Shown: positions 44,569 through 55,919 of the stretch, in pieces | Layout of the letters: each line of letters begins with the position of its first letter | Position numbering within the stretch: the stretch's first letter is position 1 | Source: Adineta ricciae | Taxonomy: Eukaryota; Rotifera; Eurotatoria; Adinetida; Adinetidae | Length of the DNA stretch: 64,000 nucleotides | NCBI GenBank assembly: GCA_905250025.1 | Contig: CAJNOJ010000395.1 | Span: forward strand, 18,181 to 82,180 | Direction of reading: 5' to 3' | Program-made: the position numbers and the translations under genes | The notes under the pieces: generated by a model | Databases searched by the model: none | Seen by the model: the letters and a program-made list of their open reading frames with translations, nothing else | What the model was told of the DNA's origin: nothing

Positions 44569-46035
44569 TCAACAAGAAAACTGTTGTCCTTTGATAAATG
44601 TTCCATTGGGTAAAGTTGTTTGATAGAAATGAGATATTCCGGAAATTTGTTGAGAAGTTAATCCAGTGCATCCAGTCATGTTCACGTTCGACAATCTCGT
44701 CCTATCAAATATTGTTCCGGAAAGAGAACAATAAAACATTGATACAGCACAGAACGTACATCGGTTCAGATGAGCACCCGAGAAATCGACGCCATCGAAT
44801 GTGACACTTTGAAACGTTGACTGAACGAATGACCCGTGACTTAAATTACTGCCAACCATTGATAGTTGCACGAACTTTGAGTCTAAAAAGTTCGAGTGAT
44901 CCATTCGAGAATTCAGAAGAACTGTTTTAACGAATTGACAATGAGTACATATGTCGTTGTATTGAAAGGATACTCCATCCATTAACACGGTCTTATCAAA
45001 GTGAACTGCAGTTAATTGTGTTCGGAAGAATCTGGCCGCATTCATAGAGATATCATTTTGAAAGTAAGCATTTGTGATAATACTGTTAGACCAATCAGTA
45101 TAATCCAGATTTGAAAACTGAAATATGGGCGAATCGTACAGACACACTCCTTGAAACGAAGCATATCGAAGATCGGCCCCTGCTGCATTCAGATAATCAT
45201 ATTTAGTACAGAGATTAAGGTCGATTTTACCGACTAAATAGCCGAATTCCACTCCGCTCAAGTTTGTCCTATAAAGTAATGATTGACTACGATCTCGTTC
45301 TAAATCAAGAATTCCTGCATCGAAAAGTGTATTCACAAGAACAGTTCGGCGTTGAGGATCAAGCTGTCGTAGTGCTGCAGCAGTCTTCATCTGAAGTATA
45401 AACCACCATTTACTCTTCGGATCTTTGAATAACGATCCATATTCTAACAACAATGTCGCCAGATCATCTTGATATTCTAGAAGTACATTTTCCTTTTGAC
45501 GACCGTCTTCTAACAGGAGATCATTAATTCGATTTTGATGTGCAATTTCTAATTCTTGTGCACGTTGTTGTTCAGACATGTTTCTTTGCAATTCTGCAAG
45601 TTCATAATCTTGTATCCGTTTGTCAATGGTGATTTTCAAATCAAGTTCACGCTGTAATCGAACTGTTTCCTTGTCTTCGAGACGCTGCAGTCGAGCAGCT
45701 TCGCGATCTTCTTCACGTTGAAGACGAGCTGTTCGTTGATCTTCCTCTCGTTGCAATCGTGTCATCGTTTTGTCTTCCTCACGTTGTAACCGAGCCGTTT
45801 CGCGATCTTCGTCACGCTGTAATCGTGCAATGACTCTATCCTGCGTGCGCTCAGCATTGGATAATTGAATATCTTGTGCATGATTAGATTTATCAAGTTT
45901 TTGTTGATTAATAGCTATCCAAAGACTCACCACACCAATCATCAATGGAATGCCCGCATTGTAAACAAGTTCTAAGCAATCACGTTTGTTCAAGCAATAG
46001 TGTTGATTCAAACGTTCTCGTGCAAGAGAATTCAT
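44569..46035 (-). CDS. Membrane-anchored hendecad coiled-coil plus pentapeptide-repeat protein, complete
   Basis: Single exon, 488 residues. One TM helix sits at about 26-42 (AGIPLMIGVVSLWIAI). A regular array of 11-residue repeats spans about 71-136, with RLQ recurring at 71, 82, 93, 104, 115 and 126 (RLQREEDxxxA pattern); this is a hendecad coiled coil. Helical sequence follows to ~250, including LQMKTAAALRQLDPQRRTVL, conserved in the paralogs. From about 255 to 480 there are pentapeptide-like repeats (A(D/N)LxX pattern: TNLSGVEF, FSNLDYTDW, SNLSHGSF, VTFDGVDFSGAHLNRC, LSNVNMTGC) predicted to form a right-handed beta-helix. No enzyme motif is seen. Probable membrane-tethered structural or binding protein; role unknown. 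Confidence 0.78.
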   Translation of the reverse strand: MNSLARERLNQHYCLNKRDCLELVYNAGIPLMIGVVSLWIAINQQKLDKSNHAQDIQLSNAERTQDRVIARLQRDEDRETARLQREEDKTMTRLQREEDQRTARLQREEDREAARLQRLEDKETVRLQRELDLKITIDKRIQDYELAELQRNMSEQQRAQELEIAHQNRINDLLLEDGRQKENVLLEYQDDLATLLLEYGSLFKDPKSKWWFILQMKTAAALRQLDPQRRTVLVNTLFDAGILDLERDRSQSLLYRTNLSGVEFGYLVGKIDLNLCTKYDYLNAAGADLRYASFQGVCLYDSPIFQFSNLDYTDWSNSIITNAYFQNDISMNAARFFRTQLTAVHFDKTVLMDGVSFQYNDICTHCQFVKTVLLNSRMDHSNFLDSKFVQLSMVGSNLSHGSFVQSTFQSVTFDGVDFSGAHLNRCTFCAVSMFYCSLSGTIFDRTRLSNVNMTGCTGLTSQQISGISHFYQTTLPNGTFIKGQQFSC

Positions 46036-46524
46036 TATTCACTTCTGTTATCAATATTCTTCACGTGTGATTCAAATAACTAATAATCATTTTTGTTAAC
46101 ATGCCATATATGACGTGACATTCATTTCAATTTGAAGCAATATTTTGACAATCGTCAGCGGATTATTACGATATATGATGTGAACACTATACACTTCAAC
46201 TATTTCTCTGCCAAATTTATTCGGATATACGAACGAAGTATATACTTTCATTGTATAGAGAGCGTCCTGAAACGTAAAGTTTGACGAAGGAAAAGTAAAA
46301 GACGCATACCACAAAGTCAAGAGATAAAACATCTCGCGCATGCAAAGATAAAGAGAAATGTTTTTTTTTATATTTATTTCTCTTGCGGTATTTTGAAAAG
46401 AAACAGTATATTCGGGAATACAATAAATAATTAATCAAAATGATTCCAATAAAAGCAAATTCTGTAGTTACATATTCGAGAAGATTTTGTTACAATAAAA
46501 TCACTGGAAAAATAAACTCTTTTT
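46036..46524. other. Intergenic
   Basis: AT-rich with no supported gene; short minus-strand frames at 46096-46438 lack recognisable features. Confidence 0.4.
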
Positions 46525-46784
46525 TTATGGTTGAACGTGATCAAGAAACCGAACATTTAATTGCCATGGTAAAGGACATTTCGTCGGATCAACATCCAAG
46601 ACATGAGCTTCGTTAGTACGTTCATTCGTTAAACGAATCACTTTATGATCGCAATCCACTGTTAGTAAATAGGTATCACCTAGTTCTAGATTGCTTCGAT
46701 ATCCATCATAGCCTTGAATAGGATTGGCATTGAGATAAACAAGGTCATCTCCAGTCCACCCATAAGTCGAAGGGGTGTTCCAAG
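46525..46784 (-). CDS. SPRY-like C-terminal fragment
   Basis: An 86-codon frame runs from the N at 46785 to the stop at 46525. It reads YGWTGDDLVYLN, GYDGYRSNLELGDTYLL, CDHKVIRLTNERTNEAH and CPLPWQLNVRF, which fits the second half of a SPRY/B30.2-type domain as found in TRIM-like proteins. The 5' part is lost at the assembly join. Known role of the fold: protein-protein recognition. Confidence 0.6.
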
Positions 46785-46978
46785 NCAATACTCATCTCAA
46801 ACACTATCTACCCATCGTTCCGATCGTTCCTTCAAATACATAGCAAGCACCAATGCACCACAACTGTGTGTAATCAAAGAACTGTTGACATGGATAGAAG
46901 AAGATGAGCACGGTGTACCAGATGGAGAGAAGGATCGGTGGTAGAGCGATGGGTAGATAGTGTTTGAGATGAGTATTG
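46785..46978. repeat. N followed by 31-bp perfect inverted repeat (foldback)
   Basis: The N is at 46785. Positions 46786-46816 are the exact reverse complement of 46948-46978, separated by 131 bp. The right arm is in its normal place within the GPCR fragment; the left arm is the extra copy. In the intact paralog (47689-48755) no such inversion exists. This suggests a snap-back artefact or a real small palindrome at the join. Confidence 0.85.
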
Positions 46979-47312
46979 ATGAACTGTTCAAAGTGAACAT
47001 AGGTGAGAGTATCAGGTAATTCAGTTGCTAGGATGAGAAAATTGCAAAGTAATGAACATATGATGCTGCAAAAAACATAGTGTGCCTGGTTATAGAATCG
47101 ATGAATGCAGGTGCTTACGCGTGATGTTGAGGCTTTTTCTGTAACTCGTCAAATTGAATAAAGTAGTAGAACAGAGTCAAGACGTAAATAACAGATAAAA
47201 GCAAAGCGGAGATTAAAATGCTGAATTGAATCTTTTTCGAGAACAAAATTTTCAAAGATAAACAACTGTCATCTTTGCAATGCAACGTTTCATTGGAATC
47301 ATCATATGACAT
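46818..47312 (-). pseudogene. GPCR fragment with internal deletion
   Basis: Exon 1 is 47119-47312 (MSYDDSNETL, TM1), then a GT-AG intron 47066-47118, then exon 2 from 47065. Exon 2 encodes TM2 up to HFEQ and jumps directly to FINTHLKHYLP. It lacks about 42 residues (TM3 and its RY motif) present in the intact paralog 47689-48755. The junction sits at a short CAG/CTG-containing homology. It ends at the foldback near 46816 before TM5. Cannot make a working receptor as assembled. Confidence 0.7.
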
Positions 47313-47688
47313 GCTCGGTACTAGTTACGAAAGATGGCAAGGGCTGATTACGCCTGACAGTTATCATTAAATCAGGATGCTCTATTGAGAAATATTTTGA
47401 TGTTATAATTTTCCACTTCAATAACTTTCAAAACAAGAATTTTTTCTCTTAACGAGAGTTCTCCTTGATCCTCAGTAACAATAGAGGATTTCTTGAACAT
47501 TAAAACAACAAAATGAAAAATATTCTTTAGCAATCATCAAATAGCTTCGACAGATTTCCTTGTCCTACTGCTTGCGTAATTCCTTTCAATTATGAATATG
47601 TCAACTACAGCGTGCTCATTAAAATCCGAAGCGTAGCAAACAACAAATAATTAATGATCTAAAAATATATATTTGTACTAGGACAAAA
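47313..47688. other. Intergenic
   Basis: AT-rich; nothing recognised. Confidence 0.4.
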
Positions 47689-48755
47689 TTAAATTTTGGC
47701 GTTTTGAACTTGTATGTGCCGTCTTGTAATCATAGTCAAGGGGAGTTGTTGAAGAAGTGTTGGTTCAATTCGAGTACCAGGATGTAATGTGCGTTTGATC
47801 TTTGCTGTGACTTCAGGCATGCTAATTAAACATATAAATGGCATTAGGAGTGGAACAAGATACACAAAGTATGCAAAATAGACCATTGTTAAAACAAGTA
47901 AAAACATGGGATCGAACCAAAGACGGATCAGACCAAAGAGTGTCAATGGTAGATAAATACTGAGAAAGAGAAACGAAATCATAAATATTTGAAGTGCAAG
48001 CTTTCGTGTGGTTCGCCATGTTCGACCACGATGCATTTTATATTTTTGATAGACGACGCGCACACAAAGAACAATGTTAAACACGATCGTCAGTATTACA
48101 GGAACCAACGAACTGAGTATCCAATCAATCGTCCCAATCGTTCCCTCAAATACATAGCAAGCACCAATGCACCACAACTGTGTGTAATCAAAGAACTGTT
48201 GACATGGATAGAAGAAGATGAGCACGGCGTACCAGATGGAGAGAAGGATCGGTGGTAGAGCGATGGGTAGATAGTGTTTGAGATGAGTATTGATGAACTG
48301 TTTGTGAAAGATGAAAAAGTAGCGTTGGAGTGAGGCGATAGCCATAATCCAACCACTCGTTGGGAAAAGAAGGTAGTTCATAAAGATCCAGTAGAAACAA
48401 AGTGAGGAAGATGGAGGAACTAACTGATCGAAGTGAACATAGGTTAGAGTGACAGGTAGTTCAGTTGTTGCGATAAGAAAATTGCAAACTAATAAACATA
48501 TTATTCTAAAGAGAAAAGTACGTACAGTCAATAGATTCAATTAAATGCATATCCTTACGCATAATTATGTCGTTTTCTATGCAATTCAGATAGTCGTATG
48601 AAATAGTAGAACAAGGTTAAGCTGCAAATAGTCGATGGAATTAAGCAAGCGAGTAGAAAACTGAATTTGAATTTTTTCGAGAATGATGTTTCGAGCACAG
48701 GATAACTACCACTACCATCGTCATAATCGGAGGTCTCGTTCACAACGCCTGACAT
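47689..48755 (-). CDS. Class A GPCR-like receptor, two exons
   Basis: Exon 1 48559-48755, intron 48506-48558 (53 bp, GT-AG), exon 2 47689-48505; 337 residues. The N-terminus is extracellular, acidic and Ser-rich with an N-glycosylation site (NETS). Seven hydrophobic helices follow. TM3 ends ASLQRYFFIF (QRY in place of DRY), and the third intracellular loop is basic (QKYKMHRGRTWRTTRK). TM7 ends LMPFICLISMPEV, without NPxxY. The tail is basic with no Cys-rich palmitoylation cluster. A broken paralog lies at 46818-47312. It belongs to a different subgroup from the receptors at 2213-4505. Ligand unknown. Confidence 0.78.
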
Positions 48756-49218
48756 CGTTTGTTTTAAGTCTGAAAAATGAAGAAGATGATTATGAAGTGT
48801 GCATTTCCTTTGTCATTCTTCAAAAATTAAATGCAAGTCTGCAAGTGACGTGTCTTTTTTTATGTGAATTTTTAATTATACGTTTCTACTTACCGCGCGT
48901 GTGGGATAAAATTTACATTCGAATAAACTCCATTAATGGCCGGTTAATGCGTTAATTTTCAGCGTTCATATTCGACGTGCTGGGAAAATTATGAGGGCTT
49001 TTGTCAGTGCATCAAGAAGAAGGTGAAATGTATCCAAAAGTTAGTTGCTCGATTTTGAAATATGATGTACAGCAATAATCTATACGCATTCCTGTAGTTT
49101 CTTGCTTGTCTGCGACATCTGTCACGCGATTCTATGATTGACAGAGATATAATTGTTGGAGAATCCATTCGGAATGAATGATCTCATGTCTGGGTTGTCA
49201 ATAGTTCGATAGTCAAAA
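48756..49218. other. Intergenic between divergent genes
   Basis: Separates the GPCR (minus) from the DUF4336 gene (plus); no supported feature. Confidence 0.4.
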
Positions 49219-50200
49219 ATGGTTGATTCATTTCTAACTACTGCAACCGCTTTGATTCAACACGAGACAAATCTATGGACATACGAAGGTTCAGTTACAG
49301 TGCTATACGGTCTCTTCCGTCTCCCTACTCGTATGACAATTATTCGTCTATCAAAATCCAATCAATTGATGGTTATATCACCCTTTCCACCGACTGATCT
49401 GCTACAGACCTTATTAGCAGAAATCGGTCAGTAAAAAACCATCCTTTTAATGCATAGATATCTTTCTTCTCTTCGCCACAGGGCAAGTTCAGTACATAAT
49501 TATTCCGAATGAACATCATACTTTTTGGGCACTAACATTTCTCGCACAATATCCTCAAGCTTATCTGATTGCCACATGTGGAATGAAGTCCAATGAAAAA
49601 TTTCAAAAATATATTCATGCTTATTTTACAAACGACGGTTTGGAATACAATCCTCATTGTACTACAACTCTCTCCTTCGATTGGCCAGTTCAGGATATAG
49701 AATATTACTGTTTTTATCATGTAAAGCATATTAACGAAGTGATGTTTTACCACCGACCAACATCAACGTTGATTGTTACTGATTTAGCTTTCAATTATTA
49801 TGAAGAATCATCTGAACAGCGAATCCGTGCGCAAGGTTTTCTCTTTCGATCTTATCTATGGTTAGCCGACGGTTACCGACGTGCTTGTGTTACTAAACCA
49901 TTTCGATACTTTTTCAAAAATGATCTCGAAGGAAATAAGCAGGACTTTGATGAAATGCTGACACGCTATCGCAATTTCGATCGTCTGATTGTTGCACACG
50001 GAATGGTTATCGAACATGGAGGTTACGATGCATTGAAATCAGGAACGTATAAACTCTTTCTAGATTGCTACAAAAAAACAAAAGAACGTCCACGCAGTTG
50101 GTCTACTGAAGCTAAACTTGGAATTGGCTTAATCACAGGCACGGTACTTCTTTACCTATGTCAACGTTATTTTTCTCCACGAAGTTTATTAACAAAATAA
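49219..50200 (+). CDS. DUF4336 family protein (metallo-beta-lactamase-like fold), two exons
   Basis: Exon 1 49219-49426, intron 49427-49481 (55 bp, GT-AG), exon 2 49482-50200; 308 residues. Family motifs: TRMTIIRLSKSNQLMVISP near the start, then IGQVQYIIIPNEHHTFWALTFLAQYPQAYL across the splice, and later DLAFNYYEES and RLIVAHGMVIEHGGYDAL. The C-terminal ~25 residues form a hydrophobic helix (LGIGLITGTVLLYLC) and basic end, suggesting a tail anchor. The family is widespread in bacteria and some eukaryotes; enzymatic activity is not established, though the fold suggests a hydrolase. It lies tail-to-tail, 38 bp from the ABC transporter gene. A transferred origin is possible. Confidence 0.78.
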
Positions 50201-50238
50201 AATTTCATAAAAACAAGAAAGATATTTACAAAAGTAAA

Positions 50239-53200
50239 CTAATGAGATTCATCGTTACGTTGTTGAGCCATATTTAATTTGTAATAGATCCCTTGTTGTT
50301 GAATTAGTTGCTGATGATTTCCACTTTCTCTGACAACTCCTCGATCCACTACACAGATTTGTTCGGAATTTTGAATTGTGGTCAGACGATGGGCTATGGT
50401 CAAACACGTTCGACCTTCTTTCGCTTGATCCAACGCTTCTTGTACAACTTTTTCGCTTTTATTATCTAAGGCTGATGTTGCTTCATCAAGTAGAAGAATT
50501 TTCGGTGCACGAACCAATGCTCGAGCAATAGCAACTTCAATGAAAGAAGAATAAGTTTTATGGTAAAATTCATTCGTTTTGCTCCTTACTTCGTTGTTTC
50601 TGTCCGCCAGATAATTGTCCACCTTTCGCACCGCATGACGTATTGTAGCCCTGGAAATAAAGTCGAAATAGAAATGAGACACGAACTAACAATCACGAAT
50701 TACTTCAGGTAAAGAAGTGATTAAACTATGTATATTTGCTTTTGTAGCCGCTGCTTCTATTTCTTCTTGCGTTACTGATTTGTCATTATTACCGTAAGCA
50801 ATGTTTTCTCGAATTGATAAATTGAACAAAACGGGTTCTTGTTGAACGAGACCAATCAATGATCGTAACCATTGAATATTCAAAGTTTTAACATCATGTC
50901 CGTCTAAGAGGACTTGACCAGTTAATGGATCGTAGAAACGTAATATTAAAGCCACTGTTGTTGATTTTCCACTGCCCGATGGACCGACTAAAGCTGTCGT
51001 GACACCAGATGGACATTTCAATTTCAGACGACGAAGAATAGGAAGTTTTGGTCGAGCGGGATAACGAAAGCGAATATCTCGAAATTCAATATTGCCTTCG
51101 ACTTTTGACTAAACAAAACTGCTTTGATGGGATAGAAAGATAAACTTTTCTCTTACGAGTTTTATTCCCGATGTATCATCAGGATCAATGAGAGATATTC
51201 GATCATTCAAATCTAATATACGTTGAGCACTTTCTTTCCCCTTCGAATAATTCGGAATCATCGATGCACTTCGACCCATGGACATCGAAGCAAACATAAT
51301 CACATTGAATACTCTATTAACAAACGAATTAACTTCATAAAATATCGCTTAAACTCAACTCCACTCACTTGAAGACATTTTGAAAGTCCATTTCCTTAGC
51401 TTTGACAAGATCAGTACCATAACCAAACGCTAATGCATTGACTAGAAGACAAGAATATCATCAGGAAATACAAATATAAAGACACACGTACGAAAGTATG
51501 TCAACGAATTTGCCAATGAGTTTGAAAGTGAAACGTATTGTAACTGAATCATTTCATGACGAAATTCTTTATCAAATGCTTCTTTATATAAACGAATGAA
51601 ATATTGTTCTTGATGAAGTGATACAACAGTTCGAATATTTTCAATTGCTTGGGTTGCATACTAAACACAATTGCGTTTACTCATTATAAAAGACAACTGA
51701 AAACATACTTTGCCACCCTCTTCGGAGTCTGTGGTTGCCGAGCCTTTCTTGGCGGCGGCTTTCTTCGTTGCACTTTGATTTTCGCGAACCATACCAGTAA
51801 AAACCATCAACGGAGATAAACTTAACAAAACCAATGTCAATTTCCATCCGGCCGTAAAACTAACCACCAGAGCGAATGCTAAAGCACCGATTGCGTTCAA
51901 TATCGCACCAAAAGTCTGTCCTGTTAGACCTTTGAGCGATGCAGCATCTGATGATAGTCGCGTGACTAATGCACCCAAGTTATTCTCGTCTAAATCGAAC
52001 CAGCCAATTTCTTGTTTTAACATAGTTCGAAATGAAATTGCTCGCATACGAGCGGTTAACTCCTCTCCTGCTTTGGCTAATGCAGTCGATGAAATCATTT
52101 GAAATATAGCACCGCCGAGGCCAATCAAAAAAATTGTATAAGTGTACGTACGAATTTCATCTTCCTGTTTCTGCTGATCAGTTTCTGCCAACGCGCCAAA
52201 TACATTGGCGAACACCAACGCAAATGCCTATCAATGACAATCAGTTTCAAAACTACTCAATCATTCAGAATCATATCTTACCGGCATGATCGCTCCGAAT
52301 ATCAATGAAGCAACTTCACCAATGAGTAGATAGTGCCATTCGGGAACATTTAACTTTGTTATTTTAAAGATAAACGGCACACGCAAACATGATTTCTTCT
52401 CGATTTCATTTGGATCATCATTCATGTTTTCACTAACGTCTGATTTGGATGACTTAATCGAAACTATCGACGCTCGTCGCATGGGATTCGAAGCACTTCG
52501 ATTTCTGGCTATCATTTCGAATTGCAATTGCTGTGCTAATTCCTCTTCGAATTGATTATCATTATCATTTTCTTTCGATTGATCGTTTTCACTTTGTGCA
52601 TTGACTAATTCATAGTACAAACCTTTGCGTTCTATTAATTCGTTATGTGTACCATATTCAACAACATTTCCACGATCTAAACTAACGATAATGTCCGCAT
52701 TGCGTATTGTGCTGAGACGATGTGCAATAACAATGGTTGTTCGACCTTGTTTAGCGCGGTCCAATGCATCTTGAACGACTCGTTCACTTTGGTTGTCCAA
52801 TGCAGACGTTGCTTCGTCTAGTAGAAGGATTTTCGGATTGGAAATCAATGCTCGTGCAATGGCGACTGAAATTTTGGAAAAATAGAAACTTTTTTTTTGT
52901 TTATCAAAGCGAACACAAATACCTCGTTGTTTTTGTCCGCCACTTAGTTTATCTCCGGACGAAGTTTTATAATTCTAAAATGATAATAGTTTTCCGAGTC
53001 AGTTAAAGAAAACAAGCATTTACTTGTGGTAATTGCATAATGAAATCATGTGCATTAGCCATTTTAGCTGCAATTTGAACCTCTTCATCGGTTGCATTCA
53101 GCTTTCCAAAGCGAATGTTATCTTCAATTGAACCGTAGAACAGAACTGGCTCTTGACTAACAATTCCAATATGTGATCGAAGCCAGCGAAGGTTGAGCGA

Positions 53201-55384
53201 ACGTATATCACGACCGTCTAATAAGACCTTAAAAATGAAAACAACTGGTAATTATAAACGACAATTCGAAAGTCAGCAGCTATTTTACTTCTCCTTGATC
53301 TGGATCGTATAGCCGTTGAACCAACTGAATCGATGTACTTTTCCCACAGCCCGATGAGCCACAGAGTGCGACGGTTTTTCCCGATGGAATTTTCATTGTC
53401 AATCCATTTAGAATCTAAAAGTTATTTCTCAATCTATGCATACGAATCAAAAGTATAAACATCATACGGGAGCATCTTTTCTTGATGGATATTTGAAATG
53501 AACATTTCGAAATTCAATATTTCCCGTGAATGAAGGTGGCGACTCGCCGTCTTCATTAGTTGGATCGATTTTTGATTCACGTTGAATAATATCGAACACG
53601 TATCCACCTGAACCAGACGCCTCAGCAAATGATTGCAAATTAGGCAGTATCGACGCCAATGAAAATGTTGCAGTCAGACATGAGATAAATATCTAAACTC
53701 AAGTGTTGAATTCAAGAAAAGAAGTCCAAATCATTCACATACCACAATCCATTGACCGGCAGAATAATTTTCACACTCATTACGAATCAAATACGGTCCG
53801 TACCAAAATATAATAGCCACTCCTCCATAAAGCACGATGTTAACTAAAGCTTGAGTAGCGCCGAGCATGAAACCCTTTCGAATACCAATATTTTTGCCTT
53901 CTCTTAAGCTGCTCTCGTATCTAATTCAATGAAATACTATTTCGATGACAAATTTCATATACAATTCAAATAATTACCGATTGCCTTCTTTTACTTGTCC
54001 ACTAAATGCTGTTACTGTTCGTATGGCACCTAAGACTTCCTGGGCAATGGCGTTTGCCGAACTATATGCTTGCAATTCCAATGCCGTATAACGAACAATA
54101 ACCTATTTTTAATTGCAGTAAACATAAGCTTGAAGATTTTTCATAATTGCCAAACTTACCTTGATCAAGAGCACCATCGCTAAAATAATCAGCGGAGAAA
54201 TGGACAAAAAGACCAGCGTTAGTTTCCATCCAGTATAAAGCGAAAAGATGACGCTAGCAATAACACGAGAAACAATACTAATAAATTCTGCTAGATGTGA
54301 ACCAATTCCTTCACGCATAATATCAAGATCCCCGACGAGACGACCAGACAACTCTCCTAGAGAAGAAATATTTTTTTTTACAAAGAGCAAAACAAGTATT
54401 TTAAAGCAACGTTCAAACCTGCATTCCGACAATCAAACCACCCCATCTCTTGTCGCATGATGCTCTCAAAAAGTGCATACCTGCAGAATGAAATGAATTT
54501 TTAAGTACACAGCATTTTTCACAGAGAGGAAAGCAAAACATACCGTATCCGACGGATTTGTCGTTCTGCTGCTATCATCTATAAAGAAAATTTTTCAATA
54601 AAAACACTAGTAGCAAAACTTTTACTGTAAGATCCTACCCAAAAGCTAAATGCAACCCAGAAAACGACAAGACTACATGCACCCAGTACACAAAGCCATT
54701 TCACTTTGTCTTTAATAATTTCAAATGGATCTCCAGTGACATGTGTTCCCACAGAACTATATTCAACAACAGAAAGCAAACAATTTTTTATCCTAAAACG
54801 AAATTCTTCATTACCATTGACTTGATGAAGTATTGCTCGATGTTCCCGTCTGAGATGTACCTAAACTGACTAAACCGTTCAAAACGTTTTGAAACAACCA
54901 CATCATTATTGGTGTTGCAGCACCACTTGCCAAAGCTAGAATGTAAATTATCGAACCGTTCTATATGCACATTTGCATAGACAATAGTTAACCTGCGATA
55001 GAGCCAATGGTCATCAGAAATATGTCTAATTTATCAGCGAATTTGAACTGGTTGAAAACAAACAAAGTCATGGGATGATAGAAGACTAATCAACTGAATA
55101 CATACGATTTCAAAAGTTTTCAATTTTCGACTGCTACTATTCTTTTTTGATTCTTCTGGTATCGCCGGTTTGTCATTGTTTTCAACTGCATGTTTTTTGC
55201 TATGCCCAACTTCGCCAAGAAAAATAGGAGTGGCAGATGATGGTCTTTTAACTTCGTCATCGTTATTAACATAACCAGGTAGATCATTAATTTGATCATT
55301 TGCTGGAAAAACTTGTGTATTGAATTTTTCTTTTCCGTTTGTCATCTTTTGAGATTCTAGTTTGTTTCTGTTGAATGCGTTCAT
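50239..55384 (-). CDS. ABCB-type multidrug transporter (P-glycoprotein-like), 21 exons
   Basis: Exons from the 5' end: 55106-55384, 54993-55047, 54815-54935, 54639-54756, 54544-54578, 54419-54480, 54160-54356, 53978-54102, 53743-53920, 53468-53692, 53289-53414, 53024-53227, 52923-52974, 52282-52865, 51709-52227, 51492-51660, 51369-51441, 51157-51313, 50704-51108, 50590-50650, 50239-50534. Lengths sum to 1,347 codons in frame (1,346 residues). Layout is TMD1-NBD1-linker-TMD2-NBD2. NBD1 has Walker [10 protein letters not shown] (~483-490), LSGGQ and [14 protein letters not shown]2 has GPSGSGKST (~1128), LSGGQ and [11 protein letters not shown]; both have H-loops (IAHRL). A ~90-residue polar N-terminal extension precedes TMD1. 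Known role: ATP-driven efflux of hydrophobic compounds at the plasma membrane. The segment before LSGGQ in NBD1 (TSSGDK) is about three residues shorter than usual. Confidence 0.93.
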
Positions 55385-55919
55385 TTATATACTCTTTCAT
55401 TTGCACTATAAACGCGTTCTTTGTCGTTCTCAAAGAACGTTAACATACAGGAGTTCATCTATTCTGCTTTTAGAAACACTGAAAGTATGCGGCACCGATA
55501 GAAAAGGAATGGCAAAATGCCACGTACGAAGAGTTCGCTCGCGTTCTTCTCAGTCCACTCACAATTGTATTATATTAATATAGTGGAAGCAAGAAAATTG
55601 AAATTTTATTTTCGTCACAAAACCTCAATGGTACATGAAAAATATCAAATAAATTTCTGCTCGACTGTTTTGCAAGTTGATAACAGATCGAGTTGTTATC
55701 GAACAACAATCATCCCCCTCTTCTTTTGTTGGTTTTTCGTCATACACAAGATAGTAACTAGAAACAATCCTTATCTATCGTTTGATGACACAATTTCGAT
55801 GTAAAATGGTGAAAGGTAGCTACGTCATTGAAAACATATTATAAAATGATGAGATCTGTCTTTTTTTCTCACAAACGAGTAGTCCTTTTTTATATTTTGC
55901 TTTCAAAAACAATTATTAC
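55385..55919. other. Divergent intergenic region
   Basis: Lies between the ABC transporter (minus) and the Ly6-like gene (plus); presumably both promoters. No motif is strong enough to name. Confidence 0.4.
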
